In this document: positions 16,070 to 24,674 of the stretch, in pieces | How positions within the stretch are numbered: position 1 is the first letter of the stretch | How the letters are laid out: the number at the start of each line of letters is the position of its first letter | DNA from: Microvirga sp052115485 | GTDB taxonomy: Bacteria; Pseudomonadota; Alphaproteobacteria; Rhizobiales; Beijerinckiaceae | Reading direction: 5' to 3' | Assembly: GCF_052115485.1 (NCBI RefSeq) | Contig: NZ_JBFRGU010000002.1 | Span: forward strand, 1-64,000 | DNA length: 64,000 nucleotides | The notes under the pieces: generated by a model | What the model was told of the DNA's origin: nothing | Databases searched by the model: none | Seen by the model: only the letters and a program-made list of their open reading frames with translations | Position numbers and translations under genes: made by a program

Positions 16070-17482
16070 ATGTTTTTAAAGTCTCTCGACGCACCTTTGA
16101 TCGCACTTGCGCTCGGTCTCGCGGCGCTCACCTCCGCCGAGGCGCAAACCCGCGCCGCGCCGGAGACGAAGGCTCAGGTTCAGCTTTCCTTCGCACCCAT
16201 CGTGCGGGAGACCGCACCCGCTGTCGTGAACGTCTATGCAACCCGCACGGAGCGTCGTCAGCAGAACGCTTATATGGAGGACTTCTTTCGCCGCTATTTC
16301 GGTGACGGAAACGGGCAGGGCGTCCCTCCTGGGCGTCAGCAAAGCTCGCTGGGCTCTGGCGTGATCGTCGATCCGAGTGGCCTGGTGGTGACCAACAACC
16401 ACGTCATCGAGAACATGACCGAGGTGAAGGTCGCTCTTGCCGACAAACGCGAGTACGAGGCCCAGATCGTATTGCGCGACTCGCGGACCGATCTCGCCGT
16501 GCTCAAGCTCAAGAACGCGTCCGGCCTCCAAGTGCTGCCGCTCGGCGATTCCGACGCGCTTCAAGTCGGTGATCTCGTGCTCGCTATCGGCAACCCGTTC
16601 GGTGTCGGTCAAACCGTGACACAGGGCATCGTCTCCGCGCTTGCCCGTACGCAGGTCGGCATTTCCGACTACCAGTTCTTCATCCAGACGGATGCTGCCA
16701 TCAATCCGGGCAATTCCGGCGGCGCGCTCATTGACATGAGCGGTCGCCTCATTGGCATCAATACGGCGATCTTTTCGCGCTCCGGCGGCAATGTCGGCAT
16801 CGGCTTCGCCATTCCTTCGCGGATGGTAAGGGCCGTCATCGATTCCGCGCGTGGCGGATCGCGGGTCGTCAAGCGCCCGTGGCTCGGGGCGCAGCTTCAG
16901 GCGGTGGACGGCGAAATCGGCACTAGCCTCGGGCTCGACCGACCCACCGGTGTGCTGGTGGCATCCGTGTATGAAAATGGCCCTGCGGCCGAGGCTGGAA
17001 TCAAACGGGGTGACGTCATTACCGAAGTCGACGGGCAGCAGGTCGATAGCCCGGACGCTTTCGGCTATCGTTTCACCCTGAAAGGCGTCGATGGCCGCAC
17101 GCCGATCACGGTGCTTCGCGGCGGTAAATCAGTCGCGGTGCAGGTCAAGCTCATCCCACCGCCCGAGACGCGGCCGCGCAATCCCTTGCAGGTTCGCACG
17201 CGCTCACCCTTCACCGGCTCGACTCTGGTGAACTTGTCCCCCGCCGTTGCGGATGAATTGCAGATTGACGTTTCGCAGGACGGCGTCGTCGTGGCAGATT
17301 TGGACGAGACTGGCGTTGCGGCTCGCGTCGGTTTCCAGAAGGGAGATTTGATCCTTGCGATCAACGATCAGAAGATCGCCGAGACCAAGGACATCGAACG
17401 GCTGCTGCAACGGGGAGAGCGATATTGGGAGATCACGATCAACCGGCGCGGGCGGGTCTTCACGACGATGCTCGGGGGGTAG
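16070..17482 (+). CDS. HtrA/DegP-type periplasmic serine protease
   Basis: 470 codons from ATG 16070. This start gives a clean signal peptide (about residues 1-25, cut after AEA); an upstream ATG at 16025 would bury it. The trypsin-like domain shows the triad H111 (VVTNNHV), D141 (SRTDLAVL) and S216 (INPGNSGGA). Two PDZ domains follow, beginning near residues 270 and 375. Such proteases degrade or refold misfolded envelope proteins. It follows the ribosomal terminator, so it has its own promoter, which I could not place. The exact DegP/DegQ subfamily is not resolved. Confidence 0.9.
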   Translation: MFLKSLDAPLIALALGLAALTSAEAQTRAAPETKAQVQLSFAPIVRETAPAVVNVYATRTERRQQNAYMEDFFRRYFGDGNGQGVPPGRQQSSLGSGVIVDPSGLVVTNNHVIENMTEVKVALADKREYEAQIVLRDSRTDLAVLKLKNASGLQVLPLGDSDALQVGDLVLAIGNPFGVGQTVTQGIVSALARTQVGISDYQFFIQTDAAINPGNSGGALIDMSGRLIGINTAIFSRSGGNVGIGFAIPSRMVRAVIDSARGGSRVVKRPWLGAQLQAVDGEIGTSLGLDRPTGVLVASVYENGPAAEAGIKRGDVITEVDGQQVDSPDAFGYRFTLKGVDGRTPITVLRGGKSVAVQVKLIPPPETRPRNPLQVRTRSPFTGSTLVNLSPAVADELQIDVSQDGVVVADLDETGVAARVGFQKGDLILAINDQKIAETKDIERLLQRGERYWEITINRRGRVFTTMLGG

Positions 17483-17922
17483 GTGCCTGGTCGATTTCGC
17501 ACGACCTCTCTCCCGACGAGGTCGATATCGTCCATGGCTGGCTGTCCCATGAGAGCTATTGGGCGAAAGGCCTGCCGCGTTCGGTCTTCGAGAAGAGCAT
17601 CGCCAATGCGTGGATCTTCGCCATGCGCGACGGGCAGGGCCGCCTCTGCGGCTTTGCCCGTCTGATCACCGACAAGGCGACCTTCGCTTACCTCTGCGAT
17701 GTCTTCGTCAGTGCCGATGTGCGCGGGCAGGGGGCGGGCCAGTATCTGATGAGCTTCATCATGGACCATCCGGACCTTCAGGATCTCAGGCGAATACTGC
17801 TTGCGACCCGCGATGCGCACCAATTCTATACGCGTTTCGGCTTTACGCCGCTGCAGAACCCGCAAGTGTTCATGCATCGTCACGATCCCGACGTTTACGC
17901 GCGGTTGAACGGAACCAAATGA
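17425..17922 (+). CDS. GNAT-family N-acetyltransferase
   Basis: About 165 codons if read from TTG 17425, the only conventional start in frame near the 5' end. Similarity to the family begins around WSISHDL. The acetyl-CoA-binding block DVFVSADVRGQGAGQYLMSF shows the R/Q-G-x-G-x motif. The substrate is unknown; related proteins start YxISxD...ESYWAKGIPR. The gene overlaps the protease by 58 bases and its stop overlaps the rarA ATG (ATGA), so translation probably depends on coupling. Start uncertain. Confidence 0.8.
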   Translation: MGDHDQPARAGLHDDARGVGAWSISHDLSPDEVDIVHGWLSHESYWAKGLPRSVFEKSIANAWIFAMRDGQGRLCGFARLITDKATFAYLCDVFVSADVRGQGAGQYLMSFIMDHPDLQDLRRILLATRDAHQFYTRFGFTPLQNPQVFMHRHDPDVYARLNGTK

Positions 17923-19232
17923 GCGACCTGTTCTCCTCCGCCAGTCTCGACAAGAGTGCGCCGCGTCCGCTCGCGGACCGTATGCGCCCACAGAAGCTGT
18001 CCGATGTGGTAGGGCAGGATCATCTTGTCGGGCCGGATGGAATCCTCAGCCGCCTGATCGCCTCCGGCTCGCTTGGGTCGCTGATTTTCTGGGGACCTCC
18101 GGGGACGGGCAAGACTACCGTCGCCCGGCTGCTTGCTCACGAGACGGACCTTTATTTCGAGCAGATTTCCGCGATCTTCTCAGGCGTCGCCGATCTCAAG
18201 AAGGTTTTTGAGGCCGCACGCTTTCGTCGCTCGACAGGGCAGGGAACCCTGCTCTTTGTGGACGAGATCCATCGCTTCAATCGCGCGCAGCTCGATGCAT
18301 TTCTACCCGTCATGGAAGACGGTACGATCACGCTGGTAGGCGCGACGACCGAGAACCCGTCCTTTGAACTGAACGCGGCGCTATTGTCTCGCGCGCGCGT
18401 GCTGATCTTCAAGTCTCTCGACGAGGAGGCCATCGGCAAGATCCTGCTTCATGCGGAAGCGGTGACGGGGCAATCGCTCCCGCTCGATGAGGAGGCCCGC
18501 GAGTCGCTGGTGCGCATGGCCGACGGCGACGGCCGCGCCGCGCTGACGCTCGCGGAGGAAATCTGGCGTTCCGCGAAGCCCGATGAAGTGTTCGATGCTG
18601 CGCAATTGCAGGAGATCATCCAGCGCCGCGCGCCGATCTACGACAAGGGTCAAGAGGGGCATTACAACCTCATCTCCGCCCTCCATAAGACCATTCGCGG
18701 CTCTGATCCGAATGCGGCGCTCTACTATCTCGCGCGCATGCTGGACGCGGGCGAGGATCGTCTCTTCATCGCGCGTCGCCTCGTGCGCATGGCGGTGGAG
18801 GATATCGGCCTTGCCGATCCGCAGGCGCTCGTGATCGCCAACGCCGCCAAGGACGCTTTCGATTTCCTAGGTTCGCCCGAGGGCGAACTCGCTCTCGCGC
18901 AGGCAGCGGTCTATCTCGCGACCGCGCCGAAATCGAATGCGGTCTACACGGCCTACAAGGTCGCGATGCAAGTGGCGAAGGAACACGGCTCCCTGATGCC
19001 ACCGAAGACCATCCTTAACGCGCCGACCAAGTTGATGAAGAACATCGGCTACGGCGCAACCTATCGCTATGACCACGATGAACCCGATGCGTTTTCAGGT
19101 CAGGACTATTGGCCGGAGAAACTGGGCGAGCAGGCTTTTTACGAGCCCGTGGATCGCGGCTTCGAGCGTGATATCAGGAAGCGGCTCGATTGGTGGGCGC
19201 GGCTCAGGGCGGAAAGACGAAAAGAGAAGTAG
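17919..19232 (+). CDS. rarA: Replication-associated recombination protein A (AAA+ ATPase)
   Basis: 437 codons from ATG 17919 in an ATGA overlap with the GNAT gene. The frame is open further upstream but that part is a shadow. Walker A GPPGTGKT at residues 59-66, Walker B LLFVDEIH at 111-118, sensor-type GATTENPSFELN, and the RarA/MgsA tail with YYLARMLDAGEDRLFIARR. The family acts at stalled replication forks. It is followed by crcB/fluC with 11 bases between. Confidence 0.95.
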   Translation: MSDLFSSASLDKSAPRPLADRMRPQKLSDVVGQDHLVGPDGILSRLIASGSLGSLIFWGPPGTGKTTVARLLAHETDLYFEQISAIFSGVADLKKVFEAARFRRSTGQGTLLFVDEIHRFNRAQLDAFLPVMEDGTITLVGATTENPSFELNAALLSRARVLIFKSLDEEAIGKILLHAEAVTGQSLPLDEEARESLVRMADGDGRAALTLAEEIWRSAKPDEVFDAAQLQEIIQRRAPIYDKGQEGHYNLISALHKTIRGSDPNAALYYLARMLDAGEDRLFIARRLVRMAVEDIGLADPQALVIANAAKDAFDFLGSPEGELALAQAAVYLATAPKSNAVYTAYKVAMQVAKEHGSLMPPKTILNAPTKLMKNIGYGATYRYDHDEPDAFSGQDYWPEKLGEQAFYEPVDRGFERDIRKRLDWWARLRAERRKEK

Positions 19233-19243
19233 CCGGACCGAAA

Positions 19244-19630
19244 ATGCAAAACTTTCTTATCGTCTTTCTCGGAGCCGGGATCGGTGGGGCTTTGCGCCAC
19301 GCGGTCAACCTTGGCGCGGCACGCTGGCTCGGGATCGCGTTTCCGTGGGGAACGCTCTGCGTGAATATCTTCGGCTCCTTCGTCATGGGGCTTATCGTCG
19401 GATGGCTGGCGTTCAAGGCGGGAGAGGGGTGGAGCCAGCATGTGCGCCTCTTCGCGACGACGGGTATTCTCGGCGGGTTCACCACCTTTTCCGCTTTCTC
19501 CCTCGATACGGTACTGGTCTGGGAGCGCGGCGAACCGGGGCTTGCAGCCGTCTACGTCATAGGCTCCGTCGTGCTCTCGATCGCAGGTCTTGTGACCGGC
19601 CTCGGTCTTGTTCGCGCGCTCGCGGCATAG
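19244..19630 (+). CDS. crcB: Fluoride ion channel FluC/CrcB
   Basis: 128 codons from ATG 19244, with four predicted membrane helices. Family marks are GAGIGGALRHAV at the N-terminus, PWGTLCVNIFGSF and GILGGFTTFSAFS. The dual-topology dimer exports fluoride (family knowledge). No fluoride riboswitch was seen upstream; the gene sits 11 bases after rarA and precedes the pseudouridine synthase, an arrangement I recall as common in this order. Confidence 0.93.
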   Translation: MQNFLIVFLGAGIGGALRHAVNLGAARWLGIAFPWGTLCVNIFGSFVMGLIVGWLAFKAGEGWSQHVRLFATTGILGGFTTFSAFSLDTVLVWERGEPGLAAVYVIGSVVLSIAGLVTGLGLVRALAA

Positions 19631-19673
19631 ACCTTCATTGCCGCCCGCGCGGCTCTCTGTTACCCACATCCTC

Positions 19674-20921
19674 ATGAGACAAAGTGGTTCAGGACGAAAC
19701 GGGGCTCGCACAGGGCGCTCGGGGGCACGGCAAGGGTTTCGCACACGGGAAGATCGCCCTGAGCGGAAAAAGGCTCCGGCAAAGCCGCGCGCCGCCGCCA
19801 AAGGTGCAGCCAAACCCGCCAGCAAGCCGCGCCCGGCGCCAGCGTTGCGGGACAAGCCCCACGCAGAGGCTCCGCCGAAGCCGACTCGTGCCCAGGCCAA
19901 GGCCGCCGCGCAAGAGACGCTTGCGACCGGCGTGCAGACCCTCGTGGTCGTGTCGGACGAGGCGGATATGCGTGTCGACCGCTTTCTGGTGGCGCGGTTC
20001 CCGCAACTGGCCTTCACCCATATCCAGCGCATCGTCCGAAAAGGCGAATTGCGGATCGACGGCAAGCGCGCGAAGCCCAATGAGCGGCTTCAGCCCGGCC
20101 AGAAGGTGCGCGTTCCGCCGCTGAAGCTCGAACCGGCGAAGCTTGTGGCGCGCTCAACCATCAAGGATCAGGACGAGCGCGAGTTCCTGAAATCGATCAC
20201 GCTCTACGAGGACAAGGACGTTCTCGTCATCAACAAGCCGATGGGCCTTGCTGTGCAAGGTGGATCGGGGACCACACGGCACGTGGACGCGCTGCTCGAG
20301 AGCATGCGCGATGCGGATGGTCAGAAGCCGCGTCTCGTACACCGGCTCGACAAGGATACGGCGGGCTGTCTCGTCATCGCCAAGACGCGCTTTGCCGCGT
20401 CTACCATGGCGAAGTCTTTCCGCTCTCGCTCGACCCGCAAAATTTATTGGGCGCTGGTCGCAGGCGTGCCGCGCGTGCGGCAGGGACGTATCTCGACCTA
20501 TCTCGCCAAGGAAGAGGGCGGCGAGGGCGATTCCCGCATGAAGGTTGCCCGCCACGGCGACGAGGGCGCGAGCCATGCGCTGACCTATTACGCCATCGTC
20601 GACACCGCCGCGCACAAGCTCGCTTGGCTGTCGCTCAAGCCGGTAACCGGGCGCACGCACCAGCTGCGCGCCCACACGGCGCATATCGGCCATCCCATCG
20701 TCGGTGATCCGAAGTATTTCGACATCGAGAACTGGGAGTTGCCGGGCGGCATTCAGAACAAGCTGCATTTGCTGGCGCGCCGCATCGTCATCGCGCATCC
20801 GCGCACGGGCAAACCCATCGACATTACCGCGCCGCTGCCCCCGCATATGCAGCAGAGCTTCAATCTGCTCGGCTTCGATACCGAGCATTACGATCCGATC
20901 GTCGATTCTCCGGAAGACTGA
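19674..20921 (+). CDS. RluC/RluD-type 23S rRNA pseudouridine synthase
   Basis: 415 codons from ATG 19674. About 80 N-terminal residues are a low-complexity Arg/Lys/Ala/Pro extension, then an S4 RNA-binding domain (about 97-145, MRVDRFLVARFPQL) and the RluA-fold catalytic domain. The catalytic Asp is D226 in RLVHRLDKDTAG. Conserved RTHQLRAH is also present. It probably modifies large-subunit rRNA; RluC rather than RluD is not settled. It is followed 8 bases later by the HAD gene. Confidence 0.9.
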   Translation: MRQSGSGRNGARTGRSGARQGFRTREDRPERKKAPAKPRAAAKGAAKPASKPRPAPALRDKPHAEAPPKPTRAQAKAAAQETLATGVQTLVVVSDEADMRVDRFLVARFPQLAFTHIQRIVRKGELRIDGKRAKPNERLQPGQKVRVPPLKLEPAKLVARSTIKDQDEREFLKSITLYEDKDVLVINKPMGLAVQGGSGTTRHVDALLESMRDADGQKPRLVHRLDKDTAGCLVIAKTRFAASTMAKSFRSRSTRKIYWALVAGVPRVRQGRISTYLAKEEGGEGDSRMKVARHGDEGASHALTYYAIVDTAAHKLAWLSLKPVTGRTHQLRAHTAHIGHPIVGDPKYFDIENWELPGGIQNKLHLLARRIVIAHPRTGKPIDITAPLPPHMQQSFNLLGFDTEHYDPIVDSPED

Positions 20922-20929
20922 GCGTCGCC

Positions 20930-21631
20930 ATGAAGCTCGTTATCTTCGATGTCGATGGCACGCTGGTCGATAGCCAGAACATCATTGTGGCCGCGCAGCA
21001 TACCGCCTTCGCGGCGTTCGGGATCGAGCCGCCGAGCCGCGAACGGTCGTTGTCGGTCGTTGGGTTGTCTCTGCATCAGGTCTTCCACGTTCTTGTTGGT
21101 CCCGATGCGCCGATTGAAGAACTTGTGCAGGCCTACAAGGATGCCTTCGCGGTCCTGCGCATGGATCCCGCGAATGCCGAGCCTCTGTTCCCCGGTGCCC
21201 TGGAGACGCTAGAGGCGTTGCAGGAACGGGAGGACGTTATCCTCGGGATCGCGACGGGAAAGACGCGTCGCGGCGTCGCGCATCTTCTTGAGCGGCACGG
21301 ATGGGACAGGGTCTTCTCGACCATCCAGACCGCCGACGACGCGCCCTCCAAGCCGCATCCGGCCATGATCCATCAGGCCATGGCGGAACTGGGAATAGCG
21401 GCGGTCGACACTGTGATGATTGGCGATTCCAGCTTCGATATGGCCATGGCCCGCGCGGCCGGCGTCCATCCCATCGGTGTCTCCTGGGGCTTCCAGCCGG
21501 TGGAGGCCCTGCGCGAGGCGGGAGCCCATTCCATCGTCGATTCCTATGTGGATCTTCGACCACTCCTGACCGAATTTCTCGATCTGCCCTCGCATCTCGC
21601 CGCAGAGCGCTTATCTCCGAGCCATGACTGA
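20930..21631 (+). CDS. HAD-superfamily phosphatase (IA subfamily)
   Basis: 233 codons. Motif I FDVDGTLVD places the nucleophile at D7 and the acid at D9; motif II GIATGKT; motif III around SKPHPAM; motif IV MIGDSSFDMAMA. A helical cap lies between motifs I and II. The substrate is unknown; phosphoglycolate-phosphatase-like annotation is common for this type. The 3' end overlaps the ATP12 gene by 8 bases. Confidence 0.9.
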   Translation: MKLVIFDVDGTLVDSQNIIVAAQHTAFAAFGIEPPSRERSLSVVGLSLHQVFHVLVGPDAPIEELVQAYKDAFAVLRMDPANAEPLFPGALETLEALQEREDVILGIATGKTRRGVAHLLERHGWDRVFSTIQTADDAPSKPHPAMIHQAMAELGIAAVDTVMIGDSSFDMAMARAAGVHPIGVSWGFQPVEALREAGAHSIVDSYVDLRPLLTEFLDLPSHLAAERLSPSHD

Positions 21632-22403
21632 TACACGAGACTGGTTTCCCTCAGCGGAAGAGCCCGATCCCATGCGCGCGGCGCAGGCGGGGATGAAGCC
21701 GAGCCTGCCCAAACGCTTCTACAAGGAAGCCGGCGTGGCGGAGAAGGATGGCTCTTTCTTCCTCACCCTGGATGGCCGCACGGCGCGGACACCCGGCCGC
21801 CAGCCGCTCGCCGTGCCGGCGCGAGACCTGGCGGAGGCTCTGGCCGAGGAATGGGCCGGGCAGGGGGATGAGATCAATCCCGCAACGATGCCGCTGACAC
21901 GCATCGTCAATTCCGCCATCGACGGCGTCGCCGCGCGGCAGGCGGAGGTCGTGGACGATCTCGTGCGCTACGCGGGCTCCGATCTCATCTGCTACCGTGC
22001 GGGTGAGCCGGAGCGGCTTGCTCTCGCCCAAGCCGAAACGTGGGATCCCATTCTGGGGTGGGTGAGGGATACCCATTGTGCGCGCTTTGCACTTTCCGAG
22101 GGTGTCATGCACGTGGCCCAGCCCGACGATGCCCTTGCCGCTGTGCGTAAGGCTGTCGAACAAGACCGGTCGCCTTTTGCCATCGCCGCACTGCACGTCA
22201 TGACGACGCTGTCGGGCTCGGTGCTCATCACGTTAGCCCATGCTGCCGGTGAGATCGACGCGGAAACGGCTTGGGACGCCGCTCACGTGGATGAGAGTTT
22301 CCAGGAACGTATCTGGGGCGAGGACTATGAAGCGATGGAACGACGCAAGATTCGCAAAGCCGATTTCATGGCGGCCTCGCGCGTTTACCGGCTGGCTCAA
22401 TAA
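21624..22403 (+). CDS. ATP12-family ATP synthase F1 assembly chaperone
   Basis: 259 codons. The protein has the ATP12 pattern: KRFYKEAGVAEKDGSFFLTL, LDGRTARTPGRQPL, then AEEWAGQGDEINPATMPLTR and a C-terminal YEAMERRKIRKADF. In mitochondria ATP12 binds the F1 alpha subunit; the bacterial homologue occurs mainly in alphaproteobacteria. It overlaps the HAD gene by 8 bases and ends next to a terminator serving the opposite strand. Confidence 0.9.
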   Translation: MTDTRDWFPSAEEPDPMRAAQAGMKPSLPKRFYKEAGVAEKDGSFFLTLDGRTARTPGRQPLAVPARDLAEALAEEWAGQGDEINPATMPLTRIVNSAIDGVAARQAEVVDDLVRYAGSDLICYRAGEPERLALAQAETWDPILGWVRDTHCARFALSEGVMHVAQPDDALAAVRKAVEQDRSPFAIAALHVMTTLSGSVLITLAHAAGEIDAETAWDAAHVDESFQERIWGEDYEAMERRKIRKADFMAASRVYRLAQ

Positions 22404-22405
22404 AA

Positions 22406-22435
22406 AAGCCGCCGACACCAGGGCGCCGACGGCTT
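22406..22435 (-). terminator. Terminator of the small lipoprotein gene
   Basis: On the minus strand AAGCCG...CGGCTT, extended by wobble pairs, runs into TTTTTTA. It abuts the ATP12 stop codon and may work in both directions. Confidence 0.65.
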
Positions 22436-22453
22436 GAAGCCTGCAAGTTTCGA

Positions 22454-22831
22454 TTACGAGCGATTGAAGGCGATGCCGCACTTCTTCTGAATCGAGGCTT
22501 CCTCGATGGCCTGCATCTGACCCTTAAGACGAGCGAGTTCGGCGGTCTTGGCGTTGTCGCCTCCGACGAAGAAAGCGGCAGGCCAGAAGATGACGACAGC
22601 GGCGGTCGTCGCCACAGCATCGTTGGTACGCTGCCTGTCCTGAACACCCGCCGCTGTAGCCGCCGCGCTGCTCACGCGCTGGGCTTCCTGGCCCAACTCC
22701 CTACAGCTGTAGCTCTGATACGCGATCGGCGACACATAGGCCGCCGAGACGTCGTCCGACCGGCTGGCGCAGCCCGCAGCCGCCATGGATACGGCCACGA
22801 CAACGGCTGCCGCATTATAGGTTTTGCTCAT
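22454..22831 (-). CDS. Small putative lipoprotein
   Basis: 125 codons from the ATG at 22831-22829, preceded by GGGGGC. A signal peptide of about 20 residues ends in a lipobox-like AAAGC, so Cys21 would be lipidated. A second hydrophobic stretch follows (about 72-90, TTAAVVIFWPAAFFVGG), then a charged helix and one Cys near the end. It resembles small alphaproteobacterial surface lipoproteins of unknown function. Longer minus-strand frames through here are antisense to pccB and not genes. Confidence 0.75.
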   Translation of the reverse strand: MSKTYNAAAVVVAVSMAAAGCASRSDDVSAAYVSPIAYQSYSCRELGQEAQRVSSAAATAAGVQDRQRTNDAVATTAAVVIFWPAAFFVGGDNAKTAELARLKGQMQAIEEASIQKKCGIAFNRS

Positions 22832-22852
22832 CAATTGCCCCCAAGGCGTGAT

Positions 22853-22882
22853 TTGATTTGATCGATTTAGAAACAATATTAC
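22853..22882 (+). promoter_or_regulatory. Candidate pccB promoter
   Basis: TTGATT (22853-22858), 18 bases, TATTAC (22877-22882), in an AT-rich patch 100 bases before pccB. It is also near the divergent lipoprotein start. Confidence 0.35.
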
Positions 22883-22930
22883 TTTTTCGATGTGCTCCAC
22901 AACACATCGATGGTGGGATTTATGCTCACT

Positions 22931-22967
22931 CCACACTGTGTTAGGTCGGAACAGCTTTGCAGTGTGG
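22931..22967. promoter_or_regulatory. Inverted repeat upstream of pccB
   Basis: CCACACTG (22931-22938) and CAGTGTGG (22960-22967) are perfect inverted copies 21 bases apart, ending 14 bases before the pccB ATG. It could be an operator or a leader hairpin near the ribosome-binding site. Confidence 0.35.
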
Positions 22968-22981
22968 TGTGGAAAATCCCC

Positions 22982-24514
22982 ATGAAAGACATTCTCGAAC
23001 GTCTGGAAGAGCGTCGCGCTCAGGCCCGACTTGGCGGGGGCGAGAAGCGGGTCGCGGCGCAGCATGCGCGCGGCAAGCTCACGGCTCGGGAGCGCATCGA
23101 GCTCCTGCTCGACAAGAACTCGTTCGAGGAATTCGACATGTTTGTCGAGCACCGCTCGACTGATTTCGGCATGGAGAAGGTCAAGATCCCTGGCGATGGT
23201 GTCGTCACCGGTTGGGGCACCATCAACGGCCGCACAGTCTTCGTCTTCGCCAAGGACTTCACGGTCTTCGGCGGCTCGCTTTCCGAAGCGCATGCGCAAA
23301 AGATCATCAAGATCCAGGACATGGCGCTGAAAATGCGCGCCCCGATCGTCGGCCTGTTCGATGCGGGCGGCGCGCGCATTCAGGAGGGCGTCGCGGCGCT
23401 CGGCGGCTATGGCGAGGTGTTCAAGCGCAACGTGATCGCGAGCGGCGTCATTCCGCAGATTTCCGTGATCATGGGGCCGTGCGCTGGAGGCGACGTTTAT
23501 TCGCCTGCCATGACCGATTTTATCTTCATGGTGCGCGACCGCTCTTACATGTTCGTCACTGGGCCTGAGGTGGTGAAAACCGTCACCAACGAGACCGTGA
23601 CCTCGGAGGAATTGGGTGGTGCGAAGGTGCACACCACCAAATCCTCGGTCGCTGACGGCGCTTATGACAACGATGTCGAGGCGCTGCTGCAGATCCGCCG
23701 TCTCATGGATTTCCTGCCATCGAACAATATCGATGGTGCGCCGGAATGGCCGAGCTACGACGATCCGAACCGGGTCGATGAGAGCCTCGACACGCTGATC
23801 CCGGACAATCCCAACAAGCCTTACGACATGAAGGAGCTGATCCTGAAAGTCGTGGACGAGGGCGATTTTTTCGAGATTCAGGAAGCTTACGCCCGGAACA
23901 TCATCACCGGGTTTGCGCGCATCGAAGGCCGCAGCGTCGGTATCGTGGCGAACCAGCCGATGGTGTTGGCGGGCGTGCTCGATTCTGATGCCTCACGCAA
24001 GGCCGCGCGCTTCATCCGCTTCTGCGATGCTTTCAACATTCCCGTCGTGACCTTCGAGGACGTGCCGGGGTTCCTGCCGGGCACGTCGCAGGAATATGGC
24101 GGCCTCATCAAGCACGGCGCGAAGCTGCTGTTCGCTTATTCGGAAGCCACCGTGCCGCTGGTGACGGTGATCACGCGAAAGGCCTTTGGCGGTGCTTATG
24201 ACGTGATGGCGTCCAAGCACGTGGGCGGTGACGTGAACTACGCCTGGCCTACCGCACAGATTGCGGTGATGGGCGCGAAAGGCGCGGTCGAAATCATCTT
24301 CCGCGCCGATATCGGCGACGCCGACAAGATCGCTGCCCGCACCAAGGAATACGAAGACCGCTTCATGTCGCCGTTCGTGGCGGCGGAGCGCGGCTACATC
24401 GACGAAGTGATCATGCCGCACTCAACGCGGCGTCGCATCGCTCGCGCGCTTGCGATGCTGCGCGCGAAGGAAGTGGAGCGGCCGTGGAAGAAGCACGATA
24501 ACATTCCGTTGTGA
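22982..24514 (+). CDS. pccB: Propionyl-CoA carboxylase, carboxyltransferase (beta) subunit
   Basis: 510 codons from ATG 22982, the family length; the upstream frame to 22892 is not conserved. The N-terminal carboxyltransferase half shows FDAGGARIQEGVAALGGYGE and GPCAGGDVYSPAMTDF; the C-terminal half shows FEDVPGFLPGTSQEYGG and KAFGGAYDVMASKHVGGD. With biotinylated PccA it carboxylates propionyl-CoA to methylmalonyl-CoA. The pccA partner is 2.5 kb downstream, split off by an inverted gene pair. Confidence 0.95.
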   Translation: MKDILERLEERRAQARLGGGEKRVAAQHARGKLTARERIELLLDKNSFEEFDMFVEHRSTDFGMEKVKIPGDGVVTGWGTINGRTVFVFAKDFTVFGGSLSEAHAQKIIKIQDMALKMRAPIVGLFDAGGARIQEGVAALGGYGEVFKRNVIASGVIPQISVIMGPCAGGDVYSPAMTDFIFMVRDRSYMFVTGPEVVKTVTNETVTSEELGGAKVHTTKSSVADGAYDNDVEALLQIRRLMDFLPSNNIDGAPEWPSYDDPNRVDESLDTLIPDNPNKPYDMKELILKVVDEGDFFEIQEAYARNIITGFARIEGRSVGIVANQPMVLAGVLDSDASRKAARFIRFCDAFNIPVVTFEDVPGFLPGTSQEYGGLIKHGAKLLFAYSEATVPLVTVITRKAFGGAYDVMASKHVGGDVNYAWPTAQIAVMGAKGAVEIIFRADIGDADKIAARTKEYEDRFMSPFVAAERGYIDEVIMPHSTRRRIARALAMLRAKEVERPWKKHDNIPL

Positions 24515-24556
24515 GCGTCGACTCGGTGTTCGAGGATGCGGGGCGCTAATTCAGCT

Positions 24557-24650
24557 GTCATGGCCGGACTTGATCCGGCCACCCACGTCTTAAGACGGGA
24601 ATGATGTTGCAAGAAAAGGCGTGGATGGCCGGGACGAGCCCGGCCATGAC
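24557..24650. repeat. GTCAT..CGGCC palindromic intergenic repeat, copy B
   Basis: Arms of about 33 bases (24557-24589 and 24618-24650) begin GTCATGGCCGG and end CCGGCCATGAC. It is the same family as 13722-13808. It lies between the convergent ends of pccB and the esterase gene, where it could terminate both. Confidence 0.8.
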
Positions 24651-24674
24651 GAGTTTGCATCTTGAAGACATCTC

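Noticed and set aside
17559..17918. N-terminal 120-codon extension of the rarA frame
   Set aside because: It is out of frame with the GNAT gene that occupies the same bases and has no similarity to RarA, which starts at 17919.
22832..23632. Minus-strand frame continuing upstream of the small lipoprotein
   Set aside because: Antisense to pccB; the lipoprotein has its own ATG, ribosome-binding site and signal peptide at 22831.
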